The notes under the pieces were generated by a model. That model had not been told where the DNA came from, did not search any database, and saw only the letters and a program-made list of their open reading frames with translations. Both the position numbers and the translations under genes were made by a program. From positions 1 to 38,629 of the forward strand of contig JAURYJ010000025.1 in assembly GCA_030653985.1 (NCBI GenBank): a DNA stretch of 38,629 nt, written 5' to 3'. This DNA is from Methylobacter sp. (GTDB lineage Bacteria; Pseudomonadota; Gammaproteobacteria; Methylococcales; Methylomonadaceae). Positions 24,235 to 33,314 of the stretch are shown in pieces (position 1 is the stretch's first letter; the number at the start of each line of letters is the position of its first letter).

Positions 24235-24555
24235 TTAAAATTCCTCGTCAAACCGGTACGGCTCCATATGAATGGATTTGACTCGCCGTCCGAGCATAAT
24301 ACAAGCTCCGTTATAGCGCTCATTCCCGGTTGAAGAAAACTCAAACAAAAATGCCCGTCGCACTCGGATCTTCCCGGTTTCATCTCTGACTAGCCGGATG
24401 CTGTTTAGCGCAACATACTCATCCAGCATTTGAACATCCAGATTCGAGCAATGCGCCCTGACTGCTTTAAGTGCAATCTCCTTGACCTGCTGCCCGTTAA
24501 ACCAGTACAGATATGCACCCAGCAATAAAGCGATTAAAATAAGATCATCCGACAT
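24235..24555 (-). CDS. DUF3301-family membrane-anchored protein
   Basis: The 106-residue protein starts with a transmembrane segment (DLILIALLLGAYLYWF). A conserved soluble part follows, KEIALKAVRAHCSNLDVQML then LDEYVALNSIRLVR, FEFSSTGNERYNGACIMLGR and the C-terminal HMEPYRF. This is the DUF3301 pattern common in gammaproteobacteria. Function is unknown. It is the first gene of a two-gene minus-strand unit with the zinc-ribbon protein. Confidence 0.85.
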   Translation of the reverse strand: MSDDLILIALLLGAYLYWFNGQQVKEIALKAVRAHCSNLDVQMLDEYVALNSIRLVRDETGKIRVRRAFLFEFSSTGNERYNGACIMLGRRVKSIHMEPYRFDEEF

Positions 24556-24682
24556 TGTTTATGACCCTGTGTTGTTATTAAAACTTAGCTATATTCGCCC
24601 TATTGTACTAAGATTTTCCGGCAAATCTCCCCTGCAATGACAGGAGAGCAAATATCTGTCCGTGCCGTCGAAGGAGAAAAAT

Positions 24683-25096
24683 ATGAAACTGCCTATTACT
24701 GGCGGCTGTCTTTGCCGTGCGGTCAGCTATAAAATATCGACTAAACCTATCAGTGGTTTCAACTGCCATTGTCGAACCTGTCAAAAAGCGATTGGCGCCC
24801 CCTATTTTGCCGGCCTATTTGTTCCAAGCTCAGCACTTACCATAACCGGTAACTATAAAGAATATGCCACAGTTGCGGCAAGCGGCAATACCGTTTATCG
24901 TGCTTTTTGCCCGGAATGCGGAACCTCGTTGTTTGGCAGGAACAGCACCTTCACCGACATAAGAACGGTCGCCTCCGCAACGCTTGATGATCCCGGTATT
25001 TTTCAGCCAAAAAAAGATATTTGGGTTGCAGATGCCCAGCCATGGGACACTATGAACCCTGATCTGCCGAAATTTAACGGCAATCCCTCGCATTGA
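24683..25096 (+). CDS. GFA-family (glutathione-dependent formaldehyde-activating enzyme fold) zinc protein
   Basis: The 137-residue protein begins MKLPITGGCLCRAVSYKI and continues NCHCRTCQKAIGAPYF and FCPECGTSLF. These are the three cysteine clusters that bind two zincs in the GFA/CENP-V fold. The start at 24683 is chosen over an in-frame GTG at 24662 because GGAGA lies just upstream. The family was named for formaldehyde-glutathione adduct formation, but that activity is disputed, so I give only the fold. An alpha/beta hydrolase gene follows by 19 nt. Confidence 0.88.
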   Translation: MKLPITGGCLCRAVSYKISTKPISGFNCHCRTCQKAIGAPYFAGLFVPSSALTITGNYKEYATVAASGNTVYRAFCPECGTSLFGRNSTFTDIRTVASATLDDPGIFQPKKDIWVADAQPWDTMNPDLPKFNGNPSH

Positions 25097-25115
25097 TTAT
25101 TATTTTGGAGAATTT

Positions 25116-25805
25116 ATGAATTCCGGACAACTTAGCACTATCGAAATACAGCCTGAATCCGAGCACCTCTATTCCGTCATATGGTTACATGGATTAGGTG
25201 CCGATGGTCATGATTTTGAAGGACTGATTCCCCAACTACTGTTAACCGCGCAAGCCAATATTCATTTCATCTTTCCCAATGCGCCGATCCAGGCCGTCAC
25301 CATCAACGGAGGCATGTCGATGCGCTCCTGGTACGATATTTTGGAGATGTCGCTGGAACGCAAAGTCGATATTGACGGTATCTATCAATCAGCTAACTTG
25401 ATTGAACCATTGATCCAGCAGGAAATTGACAGGGGTATCCCATCAACCCATATTTTACTGGCCGGGTTTTCCCAGGGTGGCGTGATTGCGCTTCATACCG
25501 GCTTAAAGTACCCGCATCAATTGGCCGGCATTGTTGCGCTATCGACTTATTTGCCGACAATTGACCAATTAAAAACCGAGCATTCAGCCGCCAATAAGGC
25601 TACACCAATATTTATGGCTCACGGCATCATAGACCCTGTCGTTGCAGTCGAGTCCGGCAAAGCCGCATTCGATACGCTAAAATCGATGGATTACAATATC
25701 GAATGGCATGATTACATTATGGAACACAGTCTTTGCATTGAAGAAATTCAACACATTTCAGCGTTTATCAATTCAATTTTTAGATGCCCTTCAGCAAATA
25801 ATTGA
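25116..25805 (+). CDS. Alpha/beta-hydrolase carboxylesterase (acyl-protein thioesterase/YpfH type)
   Basis: The 229-residue enzyme has VIWLHGLGADGHDF as oxyanion region and nucleophile Ser119 in GFSQGG. The acid is probably Asp173 in MAHGIIDPVV and the base His204 in MEHSLCIEEI. SMRSWYDI is also conserved in this group. It hydrolyses carboxylic or thio esters; the natural substrate is not known. GGAGAATTT precedes the ATG, and it is likely co-transcribed with the GFA-family gene. Confidence 0.9.
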   Translation: MNSGQLSTIEIQPESEHLYSVIWLHGLGADGHDFEGLIPQLLLTAQANIHFIFPNAPIQAVTINGGMSMRSWYDILEMSLERKVDIDGIYQSANLIEPLIQQEIDRGIPSTHILLAGFSQGGVIALHTGLKYPHQLAGIVALSTYLPTIDQLKTEHSAANKATPIFMAHGIIDPVVAVESGKAAFDTLKSMDYNIEWHDYIMEHSLCIEEIQHISAFINSIFRCPSANN

Positions 25806-25842
25806 AACAACTAAGGTAACTCGCAATAAATAAAATACCCCC

Positions 25843-25919
25843 GTAGGATGTGCTGAACGCAGTGAAGCGCATCGCTCAATCACAAATGATGCGCTTCACT
25901 GCCGTTCAGCACATCCTAC
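25843..25919. repeat. Long hairpin repeat with about 31-nt arms
   Basis: GTAGGATGTGCTGAACG and the following AGTGAAGCGCATC pair with GATGCGCTTCACT and CGTTCAGCACATCCTAC, leaving a 14-nt loop. It lies 38 bp after the esterase gene. It has the form of a dispersed BIME-like repeat and may end transcription from both sides. Confidence 0.8.
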
Positions 25920-26035
25920 AAAAGTAACGATTTATTTTTGCGTCTTGCCTAACGACCGCGAAAATAGCTATTTTCTCCTGCATCCATACCAGTCGTTTGC
26001 GGTGTTATAGGATGAAAAACATGCCTTCGCACAAG

Positions 26036-26061
26036 GGGTGCCCCGCCGGTCGCTCCTACAA
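26036..26061. repeat. REP-like half element near the 3' end of gltA
   Basis: CCCCGCCGGTCGCTCCTACA matches the right half of the GCGACC/GGTCGC repeat at 7793-7817. It is 11 bp beyond the gltA stop. The rest of the 266-bp gap from 25806 holds the long hairpin repeat and nothing else I can identify. Confidence 0.55.
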
Positions 26062-26071
26062 TTTACCGGCA

Positions 26072-27373
26072 CTACCTCCGTTTCATGTGCTGCGGCGGAA
26101 TATCACGTTTTGTTGCGCCGGTGTAAAGCTGCCTTGGACGCCCTATTCTTTGCTCAGGATCGGCTATCATTTCATCCCAATGAGCAATCCAGCCCACGGT
26201 TCGACCCATAGCGAACATCGCGGTAAACATGTTACTGGGTATACCTAATGCATGCAGCACAATGCCGGAATAATAATCGACGTTCGGGTAAAGTTTTTTC
26301 TCGACGAAGTATTCATCTTCAAGGGCGATGCGCTCCAACTCCAGCGCTAATTTAAATATTTTATCATCATGCAGACCTAATTCCGTGAGTACCTCATGAC
26401 AGGTGTCACGCATTAACTTGGCACGCGGGTCATAGTTTTTATAAACCCGATGACCAAAACCCATCAGTCTGAACGGATCGCTTTTGTCCTTGGCCTTGTT
26501 TATAAAGGTAGTAATATTGGAAACATCGCCAATCTCCTCCAGCATATTGAGTACAGCCTCATTAGCACCGCCATGGGCTGCTCCCCAAAGGCAGGCAATC
26601 CCGGCAGTAATACAGGCATAGGGATTGGCACCACTGGAACCGGCTAAGCGCACGGTTGAAGTCGACGCATTTTGTTCATGATCGGCATGCAGGATCAAAA
26701 TTCTGTCCAACGCTCTGACCAAGACAGGATTAGGCGAAAACTCGTCACAAGGCGTACCCAACATCATCCGCATAAAGTTTTCAACGTAATTTAGCTTATT
26801 TTGCGGATACATAAACGGTAAGCCGGTGCTGTACTTATGACACATCGCCACGATGGTCGGTACTTTGGCGATCAGGCGAATGGCGCTCAGGTCACGATCT
26901 TTCTTAGATTTAATATCCAGCGCGTCATGATAAAACGATGACAATGCACCAACAACACCCACCATAATGGCCATCGGGTGTGCATCGCGACGGAATCCTT
27001 TAAAAAAGTTAGTCAGCTGATCGTGCACCATCGTGTGCAGGGTTATAGTATCTTCGAACGTCTGCATTTCATCGGTGTCGGCTAATTCACCATTCAACAG
27101 CAAATAACAAACCTCCAAAAAAGTACAATGTTCTGCAAGTTGCTCGATAGGGTAACCGCGATAAAGCAGTATGCCTTTCTCGCCATCTATATAGGTTATC
27201 GCTGAACGGCAACTGGCCGTGGAGGTAAACCCGGGATCATAGGTAAACATACCGGTCTGTTGGTACAAAGTTTGAATATCTACTACATCGGGCCCCGTAG
27301 CTCCAGATAAAATCGGCAGCTCACATAAAGACTGAGCTTTCTCATTTAAGGTAACACTGCGCAGTTTAGTCAT
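26072..27373 (-). CDS. gltA: Citrate synthase (type II)
   Basis: GltA condenses oxaloacetate and acetyl-CoA to citrate. The 433-residue protein is the NADH-sensitive Gram-negative size. The N-terminal domain has the GTFTYDPGF-like [15 protein letters not shown] and [21 protein letters not shown]. Catalytic regions are [35 protein letters not shown] and PNVDYYSGI. It is last in the minus-strand order zwf-edd-eda-gltA, separated from eda by 186 bp, so it may have its own promoter. Confidence 0.97.
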   Translation of the reverse strand: MTKLRSVTLNEKAQSLCELPILSGATGPDVVDIQTLYQQTGMFTYDPGFTSTASCRSAITYIDGEKGILLYRGYPIEQLAEHCTFLEVCYLLLNGELADTDEMQTFEDTITLHTMVHDQLTNFFKGFRRDAHPMAIMVGVVGALSSFYHDALDIKSKKDRDLSAIRLIAKVPTIVAMCHKYSTGLPFMYPQNKLNYVENFMRMMLGTPCDEFSPNPVLVRALDRILILHADHEQNASTSTVRLAGSSGANPYACITAGIACLWGAAHGGANEAVLNMLEEIGDVSNITTFINKAKDKSDPFRLMGFGHRVYKNYDPRAKLMRDTCHEVLTELGLHDDKIFKLALELERIALEDEYFVEKKLYPNVDYYSGIVLHALGIPSNMFTAMFAMGRTVGWIAHWDEMIADPEQRIGRPRQLYTGATKRDIPPQHMKRR

Positions 27374-27559
27374 AGGTTTTCTCGGTGTTGAAACATAGTC
27401 TGTAGCGGCATAAAAAGCCTAGCAAAATCATTAAGTTATGAGATTTGGCCGACCTTTTGTGCAATTGATCTTCGCTAGTATTCTAAAGGGAACTTGCTTA
27501 TACAATAACAGCCCCACAAACATCATTCATCTTTTTAGTCAGTGGCGTAAAGCCTGCAA

Positions 27560-28210
27560 TCAAGCCGAAACAGCCCTGTCTAGGGTCTGTTTTGCCAGTT
27601 CAGTCACCTTAGCCCAATTTTTTGATTTTATCACATCTGCTGGCACCAGCCATGAACCACCAACGCAGGCAACATTACTTAACTGCAAATAACTGTTGTA
27701 ATTTTCCGGCGAAATACCGCCTGTCGGGCAAAAAGTCACGCCAGGAACAGGGCCAGAAATAGATTTTAGCATGGGTATGCCACCTGCTGCTTCGGCAGGG
27801 AAGAATTTAAAATGATCCAATCCATACTCCATGCCTAACATCAGTTCCGACAAGGTGGCTATGCCCGGAATCAATGCTATATTTCCGGCTTGAGCAGCAG
27901 CTAACAGCTTCGGCGTTAATCCGGGACTAATCGCAAAAACGGCACCGGCTTCTTCTGCCGCTTTCAATTGTTCGGGCGTAGTAATAGTGCCCGCACCGAC
28001 GATGGCGCCTTCGACTTGCTGACTGATCAGCCTGATCGCATCAAGCGCTACCGGCGTGCGTAGCGTAATTTCCAGCACGTTAATGCCGCCCGCAACCAAA
28101 GCCTTAGCCAGAGGAACCGCATCCTCCAAATTTTGAATGACCATTACAGGCATTACCGGACCGGCATTTAAAACATCAGCGGGTTGAATTTTCCAGTTCT
28201 TTTTATTCAT
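27560..28210 (-). CDS. eda: 2-keto-3-deoxy-6-phosphogluconate aldolase
   Basis: Eda splits KDPG to pyruvate and glyceraldehyde 3-phosphate, the second Entner-Doudoroff step. The 216-residue protein has [18 protein letters not shown] and ISPGLTP. The Schiff-base lysine is in [12 protein letters not shown], and the phosphate site [12 protein letters not shown] follows. It starts 24 nt after edd and is surely co-transcribed with it. Confidence 0.96.
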   Translation of the reverse strand: MNKKNWKIQPADVLNAGPVMPVMVIQNLEDAVPLAKALVAGGINVLEITLRTPVALDAIRLISQQVEGAIVGAGTITTPEQLKAAEEAGAVFAISPGLTPKLLAAAQAGNIALIPGIATLSELMLGMEYGLDHFKFFPAEAAGGIPMLKSISGPVPGVTFCPTGGISPENYNSYLQLSNVACVGGSWLVPADVIKSKNWAKVTELAKQTLDRAVSA

Positions 28211-28234
28211 TGTTATACCAAATTCTTATAGTGA

Positions 28235-30055
28235 TTAATCGATGACAAACAAATTGCTGGCGCCGGTTTCAGCAGAAGATGCACCCAGACGGAAACCGCC
28301 AAACAACTCACGGCCCATGCCGAAATGATGGCCTTTGGCGCTATTCGCCGCCGGAATACGGGCATTAAACTCATCCGCATCGACCAGTACATTGACCTCG
28401 CCGGTTTGGGTGTTCAGATGGATGATGTCACCGGTGCGCACTTTCGTTAACGGACCGCCCTCTTCACACTCGGGACACATATGGATGGCAGAGGGTACTT
28501 TACCTGAAGCGCCGGACATGCGTCCATCCGTCACCAGCGCGACTTTAAAGCCTCTATCCTGCAGCACACCCAAAGGCGGCGTCAATTTATGCAGTTCGGG
28601 CATACCGTTGGATTTCGGCCCCTGGAAGCGGAGCACAACAATAACATCTTTCTCCATTTCGCCGCGTCTAAAGGCCGCAACCACATCGTCCTGATCATCA
28701 AATACCATCGCAGGTGCCTCAACGATCTGGTGTATTGCTGCCACAGCAGAAACTTTTGACACCCCTCGCCCCAAATTGCCATGCATAACATGCAAACCGC
28801 CACCGATTGCAAAGGGTTTGGCGACGGTACTGATAACTTTCGCGTCTAAAGAGGCTTCAGGACAAGGCACCCAGGTTAATTTTCCGTCAATCAATTTTGG
28901 TTCTTGTACATAATTCTTCATGCCGCGTTGGTCTGCAACCGTCAGAATATCTTCATGCAACAGGCCGTTCTTTAACAGTTCGGCAATCAATACGCCCATG
29001 CCGCCGGCAGCCTGGAAGTGATTGATGTCTGCATGACCGTTCGGATAAATACGGGTTAAAAATGGTATGGCTCTGGAAAGATTATCAAAATCATCCCAAT
29101 TAATAATGATGCCTGCGGCGCGTGCAATAGCAACCAGATGAATGGTGTGATTGGTGGAACCGCCCGTTGCCAATAAGCCAACAATCGCATTCACAATGGC
29201 TTTTTCATTGATCATATGACCAATCGGACGAAAATCATTACCCAACGCAGTAAATTTTAAAACCTGTCTGGCTGCGGCTTTGGTCAGTTCATCGCGCAAT
29301 GGCGTATAAGGGTTGATGAACGAACTGCCCGGCAGATGCAGGCCCATAATCTCAACCATCATCTGGTTGCTGTTTGCGGTGCCGTAAAACGTACAGGTAC
29401 CCGCGCTGTGATAGGATGCAGACTCAGACTCCAGCAGCTCTTTACGGCCAATTTTGCCTTCGGCATAAAGCTGACGGATACGCACTTTTTCTTTGTTGGG
29501 CAGGCCGCTAGGCATGGGGCCGGCCGGTATAAACAAGGCGGGCAAATGACCAAAACTTAGCGCACCAATCAGCAGTCCTGGCACAATCTTGTCGCAGACG
29601 CCCAAGTACAATGCGCCATCGAACATATCGTGGCTTAAACCCACGGCTGTGGCCATCGCAATCACATCACGGCTAAATAACGACAGTTCCATACCGGGGC
29701 GACCTTGAGTAACGCCGTCACACATAGCCGGTACCCCGGCAGCAAACTGAGCAACGCCGCCGGCTTCCTTGATAGCCGCTTTGATCAGCGCCGGTGAGTC
29801 CTTAAACGGCTCATGTGCCGACAGCATGTCATTATAAGAAGAGACAATCGCAATATTGGCTTTTTTATGACCCGTTAGATCGCTTTTTTCATCGGCTCCG
29901 CAAGCAGCAAAGGCATGAGCCAGATTACCGCAAGCAAGCTCGGCACGATGGGGCTCTTGCTTTACCGCCGCCTCAATACGCGCCAAATAGGCAGCACGCG
30001 TTTCACGACTGCGCTCAATAATTTCGTTAGTCACTTGTTCTAATACGGGATGCAT
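28235..30055 (-). CDS. edd: 6-phosphogluconate dehydratase
   Basis: Edd dehydrates 6-phosphogluconate to KDPG using a 4Fe-4S cluster. The 606-residue product is full length. The IlvD/Edd signatures are [27 protein letters not shown] and [16 protein letters not shown]. The C-terminal [16 protein letters not shown] also belongs to the family. AAGGAAC lies 6 nt before the ATG. It sits between zwf and eda, so the three cover glucose 6-phosphate (through 6-phosphogluconolactone) to pyruvate. Confidence 0.97.
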   Translation of the reverse strand: MHPVLEQVTNEIIERSRETRAAYLARIEAAVKQEPHRAELACGNLAHAFAACGADEKSDLTGHKKANIAIVSSYNDMLSAHEPFKDSPALIKAAIKEAGGVAQFAAGVPAMCDGVTQGRPGMELSLFSRDVIAMATAVGLSHDMFDGALYLGVCDKIVPGLLIGALSFGHLPALFIPAGPMPSGLPNKEKVRIRQLYAEGKIGRKELLESESASYHSAGTCTFYGTANSNQMMVEIMGLHLPGSSFINPYTPLRDELTKAAARQVLKFTALGNDFRPIGHMINEKAIVNAIVGLLATGGSTNHTIHLVAIARAAGIIINWDDFDNLSRAIPFLTRIYPNGHADINHFQAAGGMGVLIAELLKNGLLHEDILTVADQRGMKNYVQEPKLIDGKLTWVPCPEASLDAKVISTVAKPFAIGGGLHVMHGNLGRGVSKVSAVAAIHQIVEAPAMVFDDQDDVVAAFRRGEMEKDVIVVLRFQGPKSNGMPELHKLTPPLGVLQDRGFKVALVTDGRMSGASGKVPSAIHMCPECEEGGPLTKVRTGDIIHLNTQTGEVNVLVDADEFNARIPAANSAKGHHFGMGRELFGGFRLGASSAETGASNLFVID

Positions 30056-30136
30056 CGTTGTTCCTTCTGTCTATAAATCGTTGCGGCAGGGTGGACAGCG
30101 GCAATAGCCGATAGCCATCCCAGCTCGTTATCTATT

Positions 30137-31606
30137 TCATTCTTCCCAAGCTTTTCCGTCTCTGGCGATTAATTCATCAGCGGCCTCAGGCCCCCATGTT
30201 CCGGCCGGATAGGGTTTCGGTGCAACATTGGTATGCGCCCAGGCATCCTGTATGGAATCAATCCAGGTCCAAGCCTGCTCAATCTCTTCACGACTCAGAA
30301 ACAAGGTGGGATTGCCCCGCATCGCTTCAAGCACCAACTTCTCATAACCGCCGAAAATCTTGCTGTTTTTGAAGGTGTCGGAAAAACTTAAATCCAGCTT
30401 AGTTTTTTGCAGTTTAATATTTTCATCGATACCCGGAATTTTGTTCAGCATCTGAATTTCTATGCCTTCATTCGGCTGCAAGTGAATGATCAACTTATTA
30501 GACGGCAGATCCTCAAAGCTTTCTTTAAAGATATTATGCGGCAAGCGCTTGAACTTAATAACAATTTCAGTGCGCTTATAGGACATCCGTTTACCCGTGC
30601 GCAGATAAAACGGCACCCCGGCCCAACGCCAGTTATCAATAGCCACTTTCAACGCGACAAAGCTTTCTGTGGTACTTTCCGTATTAGCACCGACTTCTTC
30701 AAGATAGCCAGGCACCGGCTTGCCGTTGATCTCCCCCGCCGAGTACAGCCCACGAACGGTTTTTAGCTCGACATTTTCCTTGGTAATCGGCCGAAGCGCG
30801 GCAAGAACCTTTATTTTTTCATTATGTATACTTTGCGCTTCCAGATTGACTGGCGGCTCCATCGCTACAAAAGTCAGAATCTGCAACAAATGATTTTGCA
30901 GCATATCGCGCAACTGACCGGTCTTGTCAAAATAATCCCAGCGCCCTTCAATACCGACTTCTTCAGCGACAGTAATTTGAACATGGTCAATGGTATTGTG
31001 ATCCCAGTTAGTAGTAAAAATGGCATTGGCAAAACGCAAGGCTAATAAATTAAGTACCGTTTCCTTACCCAGATAATGATCGATACGATAGACCTGTTTT
31101 TCGTTGAACACCTCGGCAACTGCATCATTAATATCTTTTGAAGACTGAAGGTCGTGGCCTATCGGCTTTTCCATCACCATACGTGATTCTTCATTCAAAA
31201 CCCCGCACTGCGATAGTCCCTGACAAATATTAGTAAACAAGGAAGGAGCTACGGCAAAATAGTTCACCATGACCCTGGATTGCCCATTAATAAGGGTATT
31301 CAACAGCGGGTATTGATCCATCTGAGTTAAATCTATTTTCAGATACGCCAATCTTGCCGAAAACCTTGCCCAGATTTTTTCATCGATTATCTCATTTAAA
31401 AACTCTTGCAAACTTTCATGAATAATCTCGATGAAGTCTGAATTATCGCCCTCATGCCTATCTATGCCAATAATACGAGTATCCGCTTCAAGCAAATTAG
31501 CTTTCTCAAGTCGATACAGAGAAATAAGCAATTTACGGCGGGATAAATCGCCTAAAGCGCCAAAGATAACCAGGTCACAAGGTTTGAATACTGTTGTTTC
31601 GTTCAT
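30137..31606 (-). CDS. zwf: Glucose-6-phosphate dehydrogenase
   Basis: Zwf oxidises glucose 6-phosphate to 6-phosphogluconolactone. From ATG 31606 it is 489 residues. The nucleotide-binding start is DLVIFGALGDLSRRKLLISL, and the substrate motif RIDHYLGKETVLNLLALRF follows. EKPIGHDLQSS, FYLRTGKRM and the C-terminal PYPAGTWGPEAAD are also typical. A longer in-frame reading to 31729 adds a leader with no homology and is rejected. No pgl gene is beside it. It is first in the minus-strand zwf-edd-eda set. Confidence 0.96.
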   Translation of the reverse strand: MNETTVFKPCDLVIFGALGDLSRRKLLISLYRLEKANLLEADTRIIGIDRHEGDNSDFIEIIHESLQEFLNEIIDEKIWARFSARLAYLKIDLTQMDQYPLLNTLINGQSRVMVNYFAVAPSLFTNICQGLSQCGVLNEESRMVMEKPIGHDLQSSKDINDAVAEVFNEKQVYRIDHYLGKETVLNLLALRFANAIFTTNWDHNTIDHVQITVAEEVGIEGRWDYFDKTGQLRDMLQNHLLQILTFVAMEPPVNLEAQSIHNEKIKVLAALRPITKENVELKTVRGLYSAGEINGKPVPGYLEEVGANTESTTESFVALKVAIDNWRWAGVPFYLRTGKRMSYKRTEIVIKFKRLPHNIFKESFEDLPSNKLIIHLQPNEGIEIQMLNKIPGIDENIKLQKTKLDLSFSDTFKNSKIFGGYEKLVLEAMRGNPTLFLSREEIEQAWTWIDSIQDAWAHTNVAPKPYPAGTWGPEAADELIARDGKAWEE

Positions 31607-31827
31607 AAATGCGTTGATGAGTAAATAGTGATAGCAGGCATCAGCCCAGCAATTTATATGCAGATTATAACATCTTATTGTCGCAGAATTTACTTTAGGG
31701 TCATAGGATGACCTGACGAAGGCAGGCACGGCCTAGCACTGTATCGGGAACGAAGTGCATCAATTGCAAACTAACTAAGTTCGCAGAACCGTTTTAACAA
31801 ACCCATCCCGTATCGAATCGATATTAA

Positions 31828-31873
31828 TTGACAGTATTCTTGAGATTCTTTTATAGTATTGATCCGCTACTAT
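31828..31873 (+). promoter_or_regulatory. Sigma-70-type promoter with an overlapping inverted repeat
   Basis: TTGACA (31828-31833) and TATAGT (31852-31857) are separated by 18 bp. An inverted repeat, ATAGTA (31853-31858) and TACTAT (31868-31873), overlaps the -10 and start region and could be an operator. It faces the small ORFs at 31893-32253. Confidence 0.65.
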
Positions 31874-31892
31874 ACTAAAAAGAGGATATTTT

Positions 31893-31979
31893 ATGCATCA
31901 TGCTTGTGCCAACTTGGCCACCAAGATTGTTGACCGCTCAAAATATCAACGTGAAGTAGTTTATCCAGAGGATGCATAA
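31893..31979 (+). CDS. Possible 28-residue small ORF
   Basis: MHHACANLATKIVDRSKYQR followed by EVVYPEDA. AGAGGA lies about 7 nt before the ATG, and a good promoter lies just upstream. Its last codons overlap the next small ORF (ATGCATAA). No family is recognised. It could be a leader peptide, a real microprotein, or chance. Confidence 0.35.
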   Translation: MHHACANLATKIVDRSKYQREVVYPEDA

Positions 31980-32076
31980 ACCTCAGGTGGAAATCGGTTC
32001 CTGCGTTGATGCAAGACATAGTACTCATATCAACCTTGATACGTCCATTGATGATTTAACACAACAAAAGGTATAA
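31972..32076 (+). CDS. Possible 34-residue small ORF
   Basis: It begins MHKPQVEIGSCVDARHSTHI and ends just before the ATG of the next ORF (32080). It overlaps the preceding ORF by 8 nt in another frame. The pair may be coupled small ORFs, or one older gene split by a frameshift. No family is recognised. Confidence 0.3.
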   Translation: MHKPQVEIGSCVDARHSTHINLDTSIDDLTQQKV

Positions 32077-32079
32077 AAA

Positions 32080-32253
32080 ATGAGCGCAATAGCACAAAAA
32101 AAAGACAATTTCTGGCTGTATGTGGGTTGTACAATAGTGGCTTTATTGATAGTCATTACTGTAGTCAAGCAAAGCGAAGATGACAAATTCGCTCCCATCA
32201 AACAGCAGCTAGAAGAAGAAACAGCGCAGATGAATATCCGAGTATTGAACTGA
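32080..32253 (+). CDS. 57-residue single-pass membrane protein
   Basis: MSAIAQKKDNFWLYVGCTIV is followed by ALLIVITVVKQSEDDKFAPI. A single transmembrane helix spans about residues 11-30 and a charged tail EEETAQMNIRVLN ends it. AAAGGT lies 8 nt before the ATG. It is too short to assign by family. The well-placed ribosome-binding site and helix make it more credible than the two ORFs before it. Confidence 0.55.
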   Translation: MSAIAQKKDNFWLYVGCTIVALLIVITVVKQSEDDKFAPIKQQLEEETAQMNIRVLN

Positions 32254-32390
32254 AGTTCATTATCCTCGTGACAAGACGCCCTATTATAAAGAGACAGTAG
32301 GCCTTAATTAACCTGTCTGTAGATAGGCGATAGCTGTTATCAACCTTAGCGTGGGCACACACCGCGTAAAATAATAATCAGGAGAGCACC

Positions 32391-32753
32391 ATGAAACTTA
32401 ATTTGATCTGCCTATCGGTGGCATTAACTCTTTTTTCCGGAACAACGTTAGCGACAGAATATATTTACCGGGATCTTATGGCTAATACACTGCCCTCTGC
32501 GGTATGTGACGTAGAATCTCAAGCCATTGCAACCGCATCAAAAGCCTATAACATTAAAAGATACAGTAAAACATTTTGCCAGTCGCAAGGTTACGGCTGG
32601 CATGTTGAAAAAGTGAAGGATGAAGGTAAAGCCGCCTGCACACCATGCGCTGGCGCTAATCAAGGCAAAAGCCAGTGTCATCTGGAAGATATGGTTGTCA
32701 CGTGCAAACGCATCAAACCCGGTTCGGTCGGCATGTTACCCGGAAAAAGTTAA
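32391..32753 (+). CDS. Secreted six-cysteine protein of unknown function
   Basis: The 120-residue precursor has a signal peptide (MKLNLICLSVALTLFSGTTLA, likely cut after Ala21). The mature part has cysteines at 39, 63, 83, 86, 96 and 105. Cys83-Cys86 is CTPC. Six cysteines in about 99 residues suggest up to three disulphides or a metal site; the protein is otherwise polar and basic. CAGGAGAGCACC precedes the ATG, giving a strong ribosome-binding site. A terminator follows 12 bp after the stop. I recognise no family. Confidence 0.75.
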   Translation: MKLNLICLSVALTLFSGTTLATEYIYRDLMANTLPSAVCDVESQAIATASKAYNIKRYSKTFCQSQGYGWHVEKVKDEGKAACTPCAGANQGKSQCHLEDMVVTCKRIKPGSVGMLPGKS

Positions 32754-32764
32754 TCATCCTCAGG

Positions 32765-32798
32765 CGAGCAAGAGACACACTCACCCTCTTGCTCGTTC
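32765..32798 (+). terminator. Hairpin terminator after the six-cysteine protein
   Basis: CGAGCAAGAG (32765-32774) pairs with CTCTTGCTCG (32786-32795), followed by a short T-rich run. The position just after the stop at 32753 supports termination. Confidence 0.75.
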
Positions 32799-33053
32799 TT
32801 AATTATCCTCATGCGCAATTCCCCCTTAAACTCTTCTGACCGCAACATTTGCCACAGCCTAACGCGACGGTTATCTTGACGCCGTATAGGCATTGTAGCG
32901 GCATCATTGTCGTTCAGCGCTCTTGACGAACGAAATATCACTAAACGCGGAAAGGTAATAAAGCACCCACCGCTTATCATCTTCAATAACGCCGATCCTT
33001 TTGGCCCTTAACTGCTTTGTTGGCTGATTGAAAAACACCGCTTATATCAATTT

Positions 33054-33073
33054 ATTCGATATAAATATCGAAT
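33054..33073. promoter_or_regulatory. 20-bp palindrome, possible operator
   Basis: ATTCGATAT-AA-ATATCGAAT is a perfect 9-bp-arm palindrome in an A/T-rich stretch about 240 bp before the EAL-domain gene. The 561-bp stretch 32754-33314 has no convincing gene. It holds the terminator above, this site, a GTTGCAAA/TTTGCAAC inverted repeat near 33130-33165, and the terminator at 33218. Confidence 0.45.
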
Positions 33074-33217
33074 AATATCGTTATATTAAAAACAAAAATC
33101 GCACTACACTATTTCCAATCTCAACAAAACGGTTGCAAAGAATAATCCAACGTTGTTTGCAACAATTGTTTGACGTTTTTTAAGTGTGCCCTCCTTCTAT
33201 ACAAGGACGTTTTTTGG

Positions 33218-33241
33218 GCGGGTTTCGACCCGCTTTTTTTT
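33218..33241 (+). terminator. Strong intrinsic terminator inside the leader of the EAL-domain gene
   Basis: GCGGGT-ttcg-ACCCGC has a UUCG-type tetraloop and is followed by eight T. It lies 73 bp before the EAL gene ATG, with no coding gene between it and the terminator at 32765. It therefore either ends a small RNA or works as an attenuator. Confidence 0.8.
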
Positions 33242-33314
33242 AAACTGGGAAAGGTGGCATAGGCGGAAATCCGCTGATGATCACACGTTTTTATTAGAGT
33301 TAAGGAATAAGGCT

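Noticed and set aside
27438..27692. 84-codon plus-strand frame overlapping the 3' end of eda
   Set aside because: More than half is antisense to eda; no ribosome-binding site and no recognisable protein features.
32750..32986. 78-codon minus-strand frame after the six-cysteine protein
   Set aside because: It runs through the terminator hairpin, has no ribosome-binding site that I can see, and shows no domain.
33186..33314. N-terminal extension of the EAL-domain protein
   Set aside because: It would translate through an intrinsic terminator; the ATG at 33315 has a better ribosome-binding site.
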